Shown here: positions 51,397 to 61,994 of the stretch, piece by piece
Numbering within the stretch: the first letter of the stretch is position 1
Layout: each line of letters starts with the position of its first letter
Assembly: GCF_014203545.1 (NCBI RefSeq)
Contig: NZ_JACHJG010000002.1
Coordinates: 372,001 to 436,000, forward strand
Source: Streptomyces netropsis
GTDB taxonomy: Bacteria; Actinomycetota; Actinomycetes; Streptomycetales; Streptomycetaceae
Reading direction: 5' to 3'
DNA length: 64,000 nt
Notes under the pieces: model-generated
What the model was told of the DNA's origin: nothing
Seen by the model: only the letters and a program-made list of their open reading frames with translations
Database searches by the model: none
Translations under genes and position numbers: made by a program

Positions 51397-52230
51397 ATGG
51401 GGCATTTGGGCACGGGCATCGGCTGGCGCCCGGAGATCGCCGACGACATCGCGCGGCTGCCGGACGTCGACTGGGTCGAAGTCGTGGCGGAGAACCTCTG
51501 CCCGGGCCGTCTCCCCGATCCCCTGGAACGGCTGCTCGCACGCGGCACGACCGTCGTCCCGCACGGCGTCTCGCTCGGCCTCGGCGGCGCCGAACGACCC
51601 GACCCGGCCGGGCTGGTCGCCCTCGCCGAACTCGCCGAGGAGCTCGACGCCCCGCTGGTCAGCGAGCACATCGCGTTCGTCCGGGCCGGCGGCCCGCTGA
51701 CCGCCTCGCCGCGGCTCGAAGCCGGGCACCTGCTGCCCGTGCCACGCACCCGCGACGCCCTGGACGTGCTGTGCGCGAACGTGCGGATCGCACAGCAGGT
51801 CCTGCCCGTACCGCTCGCGCTGGAGAACATCGCGGCGTATCTGACCTGGCCGGGCGAGGAGTTGACCGAAGGACGGTTCCTCGCCGAACTGGTCGAGCGG
51901 ACCGGTGTGCGGCTGCTCGTCGACGTCGCCAACCTCCACACCAATCACGTCAACCGGGGCGAGGACCCGGCCGCGTTCCTGGACGAGGTGCCGGCCTGGG
52001 CCATTGCCTACGTCCACGTGGCGGGCGGCTTCGAGAAGGACGGTCTGTGGCACGACAGCCACGCCCATCCGGTGACCCGGCCCGTGCTGGACGTCCTCGC
52101 CGAGCTGTGCTCCCGCGTCACCCCGCCCGGTGTGCTGCTGGAGCGCGACGACGACTTCCCCGAAGCGGGCGGGCTCGCCGCCGAACTCACCGCGATACGC
52201 GGCGTGCTCCACGAGGCCCACCGTGTCTGA
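51397..52230 (+). CDS. DUF692 (MNIO, multinuclear non-haem iron oxidase) protein
   Basis: The 277-residue TIM-barrel protein has the family motifs: [70 protein letters not shown], and [24 protein letters not shown] follows and supplies iron-ligand Glu/Asp/His residues. Related MNIOs (MbnB, TglH) modify peptide precursors using O2. No Cys-rich or otherwise clear precursor gene is present upstream. A longer frame exists from 51265, but the conserved part begins at ATG 51397. The partner gene overlaps its end by 8 nt. Confidence 0.9.
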   Translation: MGHLGTGIGWRPEIADDIARLPDVDWVEVVAENLCPGRLPDPLERLLARGTTVVPHGVSLGLGGAERPDPAGLVALAELAEELDAPLVSEHIAFVRAGGPLTASPRLEAGHLLPVPRTRDALDVLCANVRIAQQVLPVPLALENIAAYLTWPGEELTEGRFLAELVERTGVRLLVDVANLHTNHVNRGEDPAAFLDEVPAWAIAYVHVAGGFEKDGLWHDSHAHPVTRPVLDVLAELCSRVTPPGVLLERDDDFPEAGGLAAELTAIRGVLHEAHRV

Positions 52231-52696
52231 ACCCCCGCGTCGTGTCCCCCACGGGGAAGAGCCCGACATCGACGCCGCCCGCCGTCGGCTCGCCCACGCG
52301 CAGACCGAGCTGCTGTCCGCGCTCGTCGCGGGCGGCCCGACGCCGGACGGTTTCGACCCGGGGCGGCTGCTGGTGCAGCGGCGGGCGCTGGTCGCCAAGC
52401 GCGCGGACGTCGTCAGCAAGGTGGCACCCGAGCCGGCGGACATCCTGGCCGGGGACTTCCGGGACCTGTTCTTCGACTACGCCCGGACCCGCCCCATGAC
52501 CGACAGCTACCGCCGGGACGCGACGGACTTCGTCCGGCACCTCCTGGACGCCGGCCGACCGCGGGACGCCGAGCGGCGAGAGCTGCTGACCGCCTGGTGG
52601 GAGGAGCGGACGACACCGCGACCCGCCCCCGGCCGTACGCCCGTTCGCCTCGGCCGCCTGGTGTCGGCCCTGCGCACCTCACGCGCCGCGCGCTGA
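52223..52696 (+). CDS. Probable MNIO partner protein (HvfC/DUF2063-like position)
   Basis: A 157-residue protein, GTG-started, overlapping DUF692 by 8 nt. It is Arg-rich and mostly helical ([63 protein letters not shown]). In MNIO systems a small helical partner that binds the precursor is encoded beside the oxidase; this gene has the right position and size. I could not identify its domain directly, so the name is by context. Confidence 0.6.
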   Translation: MSEPPRRVPHGEEPDIDAARRRLAHAQTELLSALVAGGPTPDGFDPGRLLVQRRALVAKRADVVSKVAPEPADILAGDFRDLFFDYARTRPMTDSYRRDATDFVRHLLDAGRPRDAERRELLTAWWEERTTPRPAPGRTPVRLGRLVSALRTSRAAR

Positions 52697-52851
52697 GACG
52701 CACCGAGACGAGCGCCGGCCCGAAGGGAGCCTGCTCCGCCTCGAGTTCGGGCTGCGGCGGAAGCGGCTGTTCCTGACCCGAGCGTCCATGTATCACCCGC
52801 TCGGCCGAGTGTTCATTTGCGCGGGGGTGCGGCCACTGCCAGCCTGAGGCG

Positions 52852-53592
52852 GTGATCACCGGCAGTCCGCCCCGTCCCTGTCGTCACCCCCGGCCCGTGA
52901 CGGCCGCGATCGCCGTGATGGCGGCGCTGTCGGCCGTCCTCGCGGTCTGCGCGGCCCCCGCCAGCGCGGCGGCGGGCTACGACGTCGAGCGGTGCGGCAA
53001 TACCTCCGGCCGGGTGCTGCTGACGCTGGACGACTGGTCCGTCGAGGACCCGGACCGGATCGTGCGGGCCGGGGACTTCCTGCAAGGGCGCGGTGTCCGC
53101 GCCGCGTTCTTCCTCGTCAACAACTACGCCGAGCGCTACCCGCGGATCACCGCCGCCCTGCGGCGCCAGGGCCACTGGGTCGGCAACCACTCCTACTCCC
53201 ACCCGCATCTGCCCGCCCTGACCGAGAATGCGGCCCGCGAGGAGATCCGCAACGGGCTGCGGAGCACCTTGCTGCGACCGCCGTTCGGTGACTACGGGCC
53301 GCGTGAGACGGCACTCGCGGCGGAGCTCGGGTACCGGATCTGCACCTGGACCCTGGACACCCGGGACTGGGTGAAGACCGGTGAGCAGTTCCCGGGCCCG
53401 GATGTCCTACGGGCCCGGGTGCGGGAGGCCCCGGCGGCGGTCAAACGCAGCGGAGTCGTCCTGGGGCATCTCTTCACCCGCTTCCCCGACGCCCTGCCCG
53501 GCATCGTCGACGACCTTCACGGCCAGGGCTACCGGCTGTGCCGGAACAGCGGACCCACCACGGAGAACATCCGCAACCCCCTGGACTGCTGA
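52852..53592 (+). CDS. Secreted CE4-type polysaccharide deacetylase
   Basis: The 246-residue protein has a signal peptide (about residues 1-40, ending APASAAA). NodB-like motifs follow: LTLDDWS (Asp pair, replacing the usual TFDDG), HSYSHPHL (two metal His), and RPPFGDYGPRE. TWTLDTRDW and a later GHLF supply the distal part. It removes acetyl groups from chitin- or wall-type amino-sugar polymers. GTG 52852 is used. It ends against the convergent geosmin synthase gene. Confidence 0.88.
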   Translation: MITGSPPRPCRHPRPVTAAIAVMAALSAVLAVCAAPASAAAGYDVERCGNTSGRVLLTLDDWSVEDPDRIVRAGDFLQGRGVRAAFFLVNNYAERYPRITAALRRQGHWVGNHSYSHPHLPALTENAAREEIRNGLRSTLLRPPFGDYGPRETALAAELGYRICTWTLDTRDWVKTGEQFPGPDVLRARVREAPAAVKRSGVVLGHLFTRFPDALPGIVDDLHGQGYRLCRNSGPTTENIRNPLDC

Positions 53593-53603
53593 GCCCCCGG
53601 CCC

Positions 53604-55929
<2,326 letters not shown>

Positions 55930-55954
55930 TCACGCTAGGCGGCCGGGCCGCGAA

Positions 55955-55978
55955 GAAAGATGGGGTAAGTCATCTTTC
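55955..55978. promoter_or_regulatory. Inverted repeat (candidate operator) upstream of geosmin synthase
   Basis: GAAAGATG (55955-55962) and CATCTTTC (55971-55978) form a perfect 8-bp inverted repeat with an 8-nt spacer, 65-88 nt upstream of the geosmin synthase start. It lies in a relatively A+T-rich patch likely to be the promoter. Confidence 0.5.
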
Positions 55979-56113
55979 CCCTCAATAAGGTGAATGCGGC
56001 GATCGCCTCGCTTAACGATCTTGTGAGTGGGGTGTGCGTGGTCCCGTGGCCGGAACCCCACCCCGTGGCTACCGTTCGAGGCATCCGCCCGGCACGACCG
56101 AGGAGCAGCCCCG

Positions 56114-56437
56114 ATGACCATCCCTCCCCAGAACCTCAGCGACCCCCTGGTGAGATCCCTGGCCCTCGCGATCAACGCCGGTGACCGGGAGGGCTTCCTG
56201 TCGCTGCTGACCGACGACGCGACCCTGTCCGACGACGGCTCCGACCGTGACCTCCAGCAGTGGATCGACAAGGAGATCTTCACCTCCGGGGGCCACATCG
56301 ACGTGCAGTCCGAGTCGGACGGCGGCCGCTCGCTGATCGCCGACTTCCGCAACGACACCTGGGGTCAGATGCGCACCGCGTGGAGGTTCGACATGGCGGA
56401 CGGCAGGATCAGCCGCATCGAGACCGGTCAGGCCTGA
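56114..56437 (+). CDS. NTF2-like (nuclear transport factor 2 family) protein
   Basis: The 107-residue protein has a SnoaL/NTF2-like pattern: VRSLALAINAGDREGFLSLLTDDATLSDDG, IDKEIF and a final strand DMADGRISRIETGQA. Such proteins bind small ligands or act as cyclases or isomerases; the role is unknown. The stop overlaps the convergent ABC transporter gene by 10 nt. Start ATG 56114 was chosen by family length. Confidence 0.8.
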   Translation: MTIPPQNLSDPLVRSLALAINAGDREGFLSLLTDDATLSDDGSDRDLQQWIDKEIFTSGGHIDVQSESDGGRSLIADFRNDTWGQMRTAWRFDMADGRISRIETGQA

Positions 56438-58443
56438 CTGGCCGGCTCACCCGCCTCACCCGACTCCTGCCCGGGCGCCAGGGTGCGCGAGGCGTACATC
56501 CGCGCGTAGGTGCCCGCGTTCCCGATCAGCTCCTCGTGCGTGCCCCGCTCGATGATCCGCCCGGCCTCCATGACGACGATGACGTCGGCGTCCCGGATGG
56601 TCGAGAGCCGGTGCGCGATGACGAAGCTGGTGCGGCCCGCGCGCAGCGAGTTCAGCGCCCGCTGGATGAGGACCTCCGTGCGGGTGTCGACCGAACTCGT
56701 CGCCTCGTCCAGCACCAGGATCGCCGGCCCGGTCAGGAACGCCCGCGCCACCGTGATCAGTTGCTTCTCGCCGGCGCTGACGCTCGACGTCTCGTCGTCG
56801 AGCACGGTGTCGTACGCGTCGGGCAGGGTCCGCACGAAGCGGTCCACACAGGTGGCGCGCGCAGCGGCCACGATCTCCTCGCGGGTGGCGTCGGGGCGCC
56901 CGTACGCGATGTTCTCGGCGATCGTGCCGCCGAACAGCCAGGCGTCCTGGAGGACGAGACCGATGTTCGCGCGCAGCTCCTCGCGGGTCATCGCGGCGAT
57001 GTCCGTGCCGTCCAGCAGGATGTGGCCGCCGTCGACCTCGTAGAAGCGCATGAGGAGATTGCCCAGCGTGGTCTTGCCCGCCCCGGTCGGACCGACGATC
57101 GCCACGGTCTGGCCGGGCCGCACGGTGAGCGACAGGTCCTCGATCAGCGGGGTGTCCGGGGTGTAGGCGAACGACACCCGCTCGAACTCCACGTGCCCCT
57201 CGACCCGTTCGGGCCGCGCGGGCCGCTTCGGGTCGGGGCCCTGCTCGTCCGCGTCGAGCAGCGCGAAGACCCGCTCGGCGGACGCTGCGCCCGACTGCAG
57301 CCGGCCCGCGACGCTCGCCGCCTCGACGATCGGCCGGCTGAACCCGCCGGAGTACAGGATGAACGCCTGCACCTCGCCGATCGACAGCGATCCGCTCACG
57401 ACCCGCAGCGCACCGACGACGGCCACGACGATGTAGCTGAGGTTGGCGACGAACATCATCGACGGTTCGATGGTGCCCGACACGGACTGCGCCTTCGCGC
57501 CCGCCCGGTACATGGCCTCGTTGTGCTCGTCGAAGGCCCGCTCCGCCAACTCCCGCCTGCCGAAGCCCTTCACGAGCGAGTGCCCGCTGTACATCTCCTC
57601 GACATGGGCGTTGAGCGTCCCGGTGGCCGCCCACTGCGCGGCGAACTGCGGCTGTGCCCGCTTGACGATCAACGTGGCCAGCAGCGCCGACACGGGCACG
57701 CCGATCAGCATGATCAGGGCCAGCAGCGGCGAGATCACGAACATCAGGACCAGCATGCTCAGCGTGGAGAACACCGCGGTGATCAGCTGGCTCAGTGACT
57801 GCTGGAGGGTCTGCTGGAGGTTGTCGACGTCGTTGGTGACCCGGCTCAGCACCTCGCCCGGCGGATTGCGGTCGAAGTAGCTGAGCGGCAGGCGCGCGAG
57901 CTTCTCCTCCACCCTCTCGCGCAGATCGAACACGACCTGCTGGACGACGGCCGTGGCCAACCACCCCTGCAGGAGCGTGAACAGTGACGCCGCGGCGTAC
58001 AGCGCGAGGACGACCAACAGCAGCCGTCCGACCCCGTCGAAGTCGATGCCCTGACCGGGCACCACGTCCACCGTGCTGAAGACATTGGCGAGCGAGTCGT
58101 GGCCCTCGGCGCGCAGCCGCTCGACGACGGCGGCCTTCGACTCCCCGGTGGACACCTGCTTGCCGACGACACCGGCGAAGACCAGGTCCGTGGCATCACC
58201 GAGGAGCTTCGGGCCGAGGGCGTTCAGGGTGACGCCGACGATCCCGAGGCCGAGCAGCACGGCGATCCGCCCGCGCTGCGGGCGGAGCAGTCCCAGCACC
58301 CGGCGGACCGTACCGCGCGGGTCGCGTGCCTTCTCCGACGCCTCGGTGCCCTCCGGCGGGGTGTCCTGCCCCCCGTCCGGGACGGCTTCGGGCTCCCGCG
58401 GTGGTGTGCCCGGTGCCGCGCCGACCTTGACCGGGGGAGTCAT
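56428..58443 (-). CDS. ABC exporter half-transporter, second subunit (NysG/AmphG-like)
   Basis: The 671-residue fused permease-ATPase has six helices at about 60-370. The nucleotide-binding domain reads AIVGPTGAGKTTLGNLL (Walker A), LQDAWLFGGTIAENIAYGRPDATREE, SSVSAGEKQLITVARAFL (signature), ILVLDEATSSVDTRTE (Walker B), and VIAHRLSTI (H-loop). The signature SAGEKQ is the variant usual in heterodimeric exporters. The N-terminal 50 residues are Pro/Glu-rich. It pairs with the next gene upstream, 78 nt apart. Nystatin and amphotericin clusters carry two such transporters beside the GDP-mannose dehydratase gene, likely for polyene export. Confidence 0.9.
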   Translation of the reverse strand: MTPPVKVGAAPGTPPREPEAVPDGGQDTPPEGTEASEKARDPRGTVRRVLGLLRPQRGRIAVLLGLGIVGVTLNALGPKLLGDATDLVFAGVVGKQVSTGESKAAVVERLRAEGHDSLANVFSTVDVVPGQGIDFDGVGRLLLVVLALYAAASLFTLLQGWLATAVVQQVVFDLRERVEEKLARLPLSYFDRNPPGEVLSRVTNDVDNLQQTLQQSLSQLITAVFSTLSMLVLMFVISPLLALIMLIGVPVSALLATLIVKRAQPQFAAQWAATGTLNAHVEEMYSGHSLVKGFGRRELAERAFDEHNEAMYRAGAKAQSVSGTIEPSMMFVANLSYIVVAVVGALRVVSGSLSIGEVQAFILYSGGFSRPIVEAASVAGRLQSGAASAERVFALLDADEQGPDPKRPARPERVEGHVEFERVSFAYTPDTPLIEDLSLTVRPGQTVAIVGPTGAGKTTLGNLLMRFYEVDGGHILLDGTDIAAMTREELRANIGLVLQDAWLFGGTIAENIAYGRPDATREEIVAAARATCVDRFVRTLPDAYDTVLDDETSSVSAGEKQLITVARAFLTGPAILVLDEATSSVDTRTEVLIQRALNSLRAGRTSFVIAHRLSTIRDADVIVVMEAGRIIERGTHEELIGNAGTYARMYASRTLAPGQESGEAGEPASQA

Positions 58444-58521
58444 GCCGCCCCGCCTTTCCTCTGGGTTCCGGGGGGTTGGGGTGACCCCTGGCCTACGAGC
58501 GCGACGGCGCTCCCGCCGCTG

Positions 58522-60273
58522 TCACGGCTGTGTCGCCGCACCGGCGGCCTCCTCGCTGGTGAGCTGGGAGAGCGCGATCTCGCGGTACGTGGTGCTGTGG
58601 CGCATCAGCTCCTCGTGGGTGCCGGTGCCCACGACGCGCCCGGCGTCGAGGACCACGATGCGGTCGGCGTGCCGGACGGTGCTGACCCGCTGGGCGACGA
58701 CGACCACCGTCGCCCCGGAGATCTCGGGGGTGAGAGCCGCCCGCAGCGCGGCGTCCGTGGCGTAGTCGAGTGCCGAGAAACAGTCGTCGAAGAGATAGAC
58801 GTCGGGCCGGCGCACCAGCGTGCGCGCGATGGACAGCCGCTGTCGCTGCCCGCCCGAGAGATTGGTGCCGCCCTGGGCGATCCGCGCGTCCAGGCCGCCG
58901 GGCATGCGCTCGACGAATTCCCGGGCCTGGACGATCTCCAGTGCGCGCCACAGTTCCTCGTCGGTCGCCCCCGGGCTGCCGAACCGCAGATTGCTCGCCA
59001 CGGTGCCGGAGAAGAGATAGGGCTTCTGCGGTACGAAGCCGATGGTGCGGGAGAGGGCGTCGGCGTCGTACGCGCGCACGTCGACGCCGCCCACCAGGAC
59101 CGAACCGCCCGTGCGGTCGAACAGCCGCAGCAGCACGTTCAGCAGGGTCGTCTTGCCGCTGCCCGTACTGCCGAGGATCGCCACCGTCTCCCCGGGCCCG
59201 GCCGTGAGGTCGATGTCCCGCAGCACCGGCTCCTCCGCCCCCGGATAGCGGAACTCCACGGCACGCAACTCCAGGCGGCCGACGTCCGAGCCGGAGTGGA
59301 CCGGTGTCGCGGGAGCGATGACGCTCGGTTCGGTGTCGAGCACTTCCTGGATGCGTTCGGCGGACACCCGCGCGCGCGGTGCGGCCAGGAAGACGAACGT
59401 CACCATCACGACCGACATGAGGATCAGACCGAGATAGCTCAGGAAGGCGCTGAGCGAGCCGAGCTGCATCGACCCGGCCTCGATCCGGCGGGCGCCGAAC
59501 CAGATCAGCCCCACCATGAAGGTGTTCATCACCATCATGACGAGGGGGAGCATCATCGCTATCAGCCGGGCGACGCGCAGCGACAGCGCGGTCATCTCGG
59601 CGTTCGTCCGGGTGAACCGTTCGCGTTCGTGGGTGTCCCGCACGAAGGCCCGCACCACCCGGACCCCGGTGATCTGCTCGCGCAGCATCCGGTTGACCTG
59701 GTCCACGCGCTGTTGCATCAGGGCGTACCACGGGCTCATCCGGGTCAGGACGAGCGTGAAGACACCGGCGATCACCACGACGATCGCCACCAGGAACATC
59801 GACAGCGGCACGTCCTGACGCAACGCCAGCAGCACACTGCCGACGCACATGATGGGTGCCGACACCGCGATGCCGAAGGCCGACTGGGCCAGCGCCTGGA
59901 CCTGCTGGACGTCGTTGACCGTTCTGGTGATCAGCGAGGGGGTGCCGAACCGGCCCACCTCGCGGGCGGAGAAGTCCAGCACGCGGCGGAAGACCGCGGA
60001 GCGCAGATCCCGCCCGAGGGCCATCGAGGTGCGGGAGCCGAGGTTCACCGCGCCGATCGCGCAGGCGATCTGCGCGACCGCCACGACGAGCATGACGCCG
60101 CCGATCCGCCAGATGTAATCGGTATCGGCCTTGACCACGCCGTTGTCGATGACCGCGGCACCGAACATGGGCAGCAGCAACGTGGCCAGGACCTGCACCA
60201 GTTGAAGCAGCACGAGGAGGGTGACGGAGCGGCCGTAGGGGCGCAGGCGGGCACGCAGGAGTCTGATCAGCAC
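58522..60273 (-). CDS. ABC exporter half-transporter, first subunit (NysH/AmphH-like)
   Basis: The 583-residue fused permease-ATPase has six helices and then ILGSTGSGKTTLLNVLL (Walker A), FVPQKPYLFSGTVASNLRFG, and LSGGQRQRLSIARTLVRRPDVYLFDDCFSALDYATDAAL. The last segment holds the signature and a Walker B ending in DD, a degenerate site seen in one half of heterodimeric exporters. The GTG start at 60273 is supported by a GGAG site upstream and the VLIRLLRARLRPYG membrane-border sequence; a longer frame reaches 60333. It is divergent from the GDP-mannose dehydratase gene across a region with PimM-like boxes. Confidence 0.9.
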   Translation of the reverse strand: MLIRLLRARLRPYGRSVTLLVLLQLVQVLATLLLPMFGAAVIDNGVVKADTDYIWRIGGVMLVVAVAQIACAIGAVNLGSRTSMALGRDLRSAVFRRVLDFSAREVGRFGTPSLITRTVNDVQQVQALAQSAFGIAVSAPIMCVGSVLLALRQDVPLSMFLVAIVVVIAGVFTLVLTRMSPWYALMQQRVDQVNRMLREQITGVRVVRAFVRDTHERERFTRTNAEMTALSLRVARLIAMMLPLVMMVMNTFMVGLIWFGARRIEAGSMQLGSLSAFLSYLGLILMSVVMVTFVFLAAPRARVSAERIQEVLDTEPSVIAPATPVHSGSDVGRLELRAVEFRYPGAEEPVLRDIDLTAGPGETVAILGSTGSGKTTLLNVLLRLFDRTGGSVLVGGVDVRAYDADALSRTIGFVPQKPYLFSGTVASNLRFGSPGATDEELWRALEIVQAREFVERMPGGLDARIAQGGTNLSGGQRQRLSIARTLVRRPDVYLFDDCFSALDYATDAALRAALTPEISGATVVVVAQRVSTVRHADRIVVLDAGRVVGTGTHEELMRHSTTYREIALSQLTSEEAAGAATQP

Positions 60274-60333
60274 CGAACTCTCCGGACGGCAGGGCCGGCG
60301 GACCGCCGACCCGCCCAGTCCATCGCACAACAC

Positions 60334-60349
60334 ACAGGAGAATCCCTAG
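60334..60349. promoter_or_regulatory. Weaker PAS-LuxR (PimM-type) box near the ABC exporter start
   Basis: The site ends in TCCCTAG (60343-60349) and matches about 12 of 16 positions of the PimM consensus CTVGGGAWWTCCCBAG. It is 61-76 nt upstream of the exporter GTG start. Confidence 0.45.
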
Positions 60350-60408
60350 TGTTCACCCCACGGGCCGCTCCCGGGCGTCGGCCGATGGTGTGCCCGCGGG
60401 GTCCGAGT

Positions 60409-60424
60409 CTCGCAAATTCCCTAG
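60409..60424. promoter_or_regulatory. Strong PAS-LuxR (PimM-type) box between exporter and GDP-mannose dehydratase genes
   Basis: CTCGCAAATTCCCTAG matches 14 of 16 positions of CTVGGGAWWTCCCBAG, the binding site known for PimM and its orthologues in polyene clusters. It is 16 nt before a TTGACA (60440-60445) in the region shared by the divergent genes. The regulator itself is not in this window. Confidence 0.7.
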
Positions 60425-60627
60425 TGTGTCGGCATTTTCTTGACACTGCCGTCGGGCGACTGCGAGCGTGCGGTCGCATATATCGGCCGGACAGAAGCGC
60501 ATTCGGTGCCAGTTCATCGACCGGTCATTCTTCCGGTGCGTTCACCGTCGGACTTTCGCATGTTCCGCTCCCGTGGTGGGACAGCTCTGCGTGGGGGCGG
60601 TCTGTCCGGGGGAGAGAAGGGGATGAC

Positions 60628-61659
60628 ATGTCCAGGCGCGCGTTGATCACTGGGATCACCGGACAGGACGGTTCTTACCTGGCGGAACACCTGCTCTCGC
60701 AGGGTTACCAGGTATGGGGATTGATCAGGGGACAGGCCAATCCGCGGAAATCGCGGGTGAGCCGTCTGGTCTCCGATTTGTCGTTCGTGGACGGCGATCT
60801 CATGGATCAGGCAAGTCTCGTATCGGCCGTGGACACGGTGCAGCCGGACGAGGTGTACAACCTCGGCGCGATTTCCTTTGTGCCGATGTCGTGGCAGCAG
60901 GCCGAACTGGTCACCGAGATCAACGGCATGGGTGTCCTGCGGATGCTCGAAGCCATCCGCATGGTGAGCGGGCTGAACGGCTCCCGCCACGCGGGCGGTG
61001 GCCAGATCCGTTTCTACCAGGCGTCCTCCTCGGAGATGTTCGGCAAGGCCGCCGAGACTCCGCAGAGCGAGACCACCAGGTTCCACCCCCGCAGCCCGTA
61101 CGGCGTCGCGAAGACGTACGGGCACTTCATCACGAAGAACTACCGTGAGTCCTTCGGGATGTACGCGGTGTCCGGGATGCTCTTCAACCACGAGTCCCCG
61201 CGCCGTGGCGCGGAGTTCGTCACCCGGAAGATCTCGCTGGCGGCCGCCCGCATCAAGCTGGGCCACCAGAAGAAGCTGGACCTCGGGAACCTCGACGCCG
61301 TGCGTGACTGGGGCTTCGCCGGCGACTACGTCCGCGCGATGCACCTCATGCTCCAGCAGGAGGAACCGACCGACTACGTGGTGGGAACCGGCCAGATGCA
61401 CACGGTCCGGGACGCGGTGCGCTATGCCTTCGAGCACGTGGACCTCGACTGGAAGGACTACGTCTGCGTCGACCCCGCCCTGGTGCGTCCGGCCGAGGTC
61501 GAGGTGCTGTGCGCGGACACCCAGCGGGTCCGCACCGAGTTGGGCTGGGAGCCGACCGTCGACTTCCCGCAGCTGATGCACATGATGGTCGAGTCCGACC
61601 TCCAGCAGGTGTCCCGTGAGCACGAGTACGGGGACCTTCTGCTGGCCGGCAGCTGGTAG
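60628..61659 (+). CDS. nysDIII: GDP-mannose 4,6-dehydratase of polyene (mycosamine) biosynthesis
   Basis: The 343-residue protein shows the GMD pattern from the start: ALITGITGQDGSYLAEHLLSQGYQVWGLIRG (Rossmann motif), YNLGAISFVPMSWQQ, RFYQASSSEMFGKAAETPQSETTRFHPRSPYGVAKTYGHF (catalytic Ser/Glu and Tyr-Lys), and FNHESPRRGAEFVTRKI. It makes GDP-4-keto-6-deoxymannose, the first step to mycosamine. The symbol follows the nystatin cluster, where this gene stands between the exporter genes and a PKS as here. Start ATG 60628 has a GAGAAGGGGATG site upstream. Confidence 0.9.
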   Translation: MSRRALITGITGQDGSYLAEHLLSQGYQVWGLIRGQANPRKSRVSRLVSDLSFVDGDLMDQASLVSAVDTVQPDEVYNLGAISFVPMSWQQAELVTEINGMGVLRMLEAIRMVSGLNGSRHAGGGQIRFYQASSSEMFGKAAETPQSETTRFHPRSPYGVAKTYGHFITKNYRESFGMYAVSGMLFNHESPRRGAEFVTRKISLAAARIKLGHQKKLDLGNLDAVRDWGFAGDYVRAMHLMLQQEEPTDYVVGTGQMHTVRDAVRYAFEHVDLDWKDYVCVDPALVRPAEVEVLCADTQRVRTELGWEPTVDFPQLMHMMVESDLQQVSREHEYGDLLLAGSW

Positions 61660-61830
61660 CGGCCGCACAGCGGCACACCACGCCGGTGCGGCACCGGCCA
61701 TCAGGACCAGCAACAGACAAACAAACAGACAAGCAACAGGCAAGCAGCAGACAAAGAGGCGTCAAGAAGACCGACGCGGCGTGACGCGTACCCGCGTCCC
61801 GCCGCGTCGTCGCGACGAAGCGCCGCAGAA

Positions 61831-61846
61831 CTAGGGATTTCTTGCC
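61831..61846. promoter_or_regulatory. Third PAS-LuxR-like box, upstream of the PKS gene
   Basis: CTAGGGATTTCTTGCC carries a perfect left half (CTAGGGATTT) of the PimM consensus and matches about 12 of 16 positions. It lies 149-164 nt upstream of the PKS start. Confidence 0.5.
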
Positions 61847-61853
61847 GACGTCC

Positions 61854-61907
61854 CGACGAGACTCGCCTCATGGCATTCCGCGGACGCGGATGCCGCGAGT
61901 CTCGTCG
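61854..61907. repeat. Nested inverted repeat in the PKS 5' region
   Basis: CGACGAGACTCGC (61854-61866) pairs perfectly with GCGAGTCTCGTCG (61895-61907). Inside, GGCATTCCGC and GCGGATGCC pair with one extra base. The gap 61660-61994 holds no gene. Its left part (61705-61765) is a low-complexity CAAACA/CAGCAA tract of unusual A content. Confidence 0.65.
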
Positions 61908-61994
61908 CCCCGGGCCAAGGACGTGCCTGCCGGGTGACGTTCGGGCGGCGCGATTCAGGTTCGGCCACTGGCTGTCGAGATTGGTTGAGTTGAG

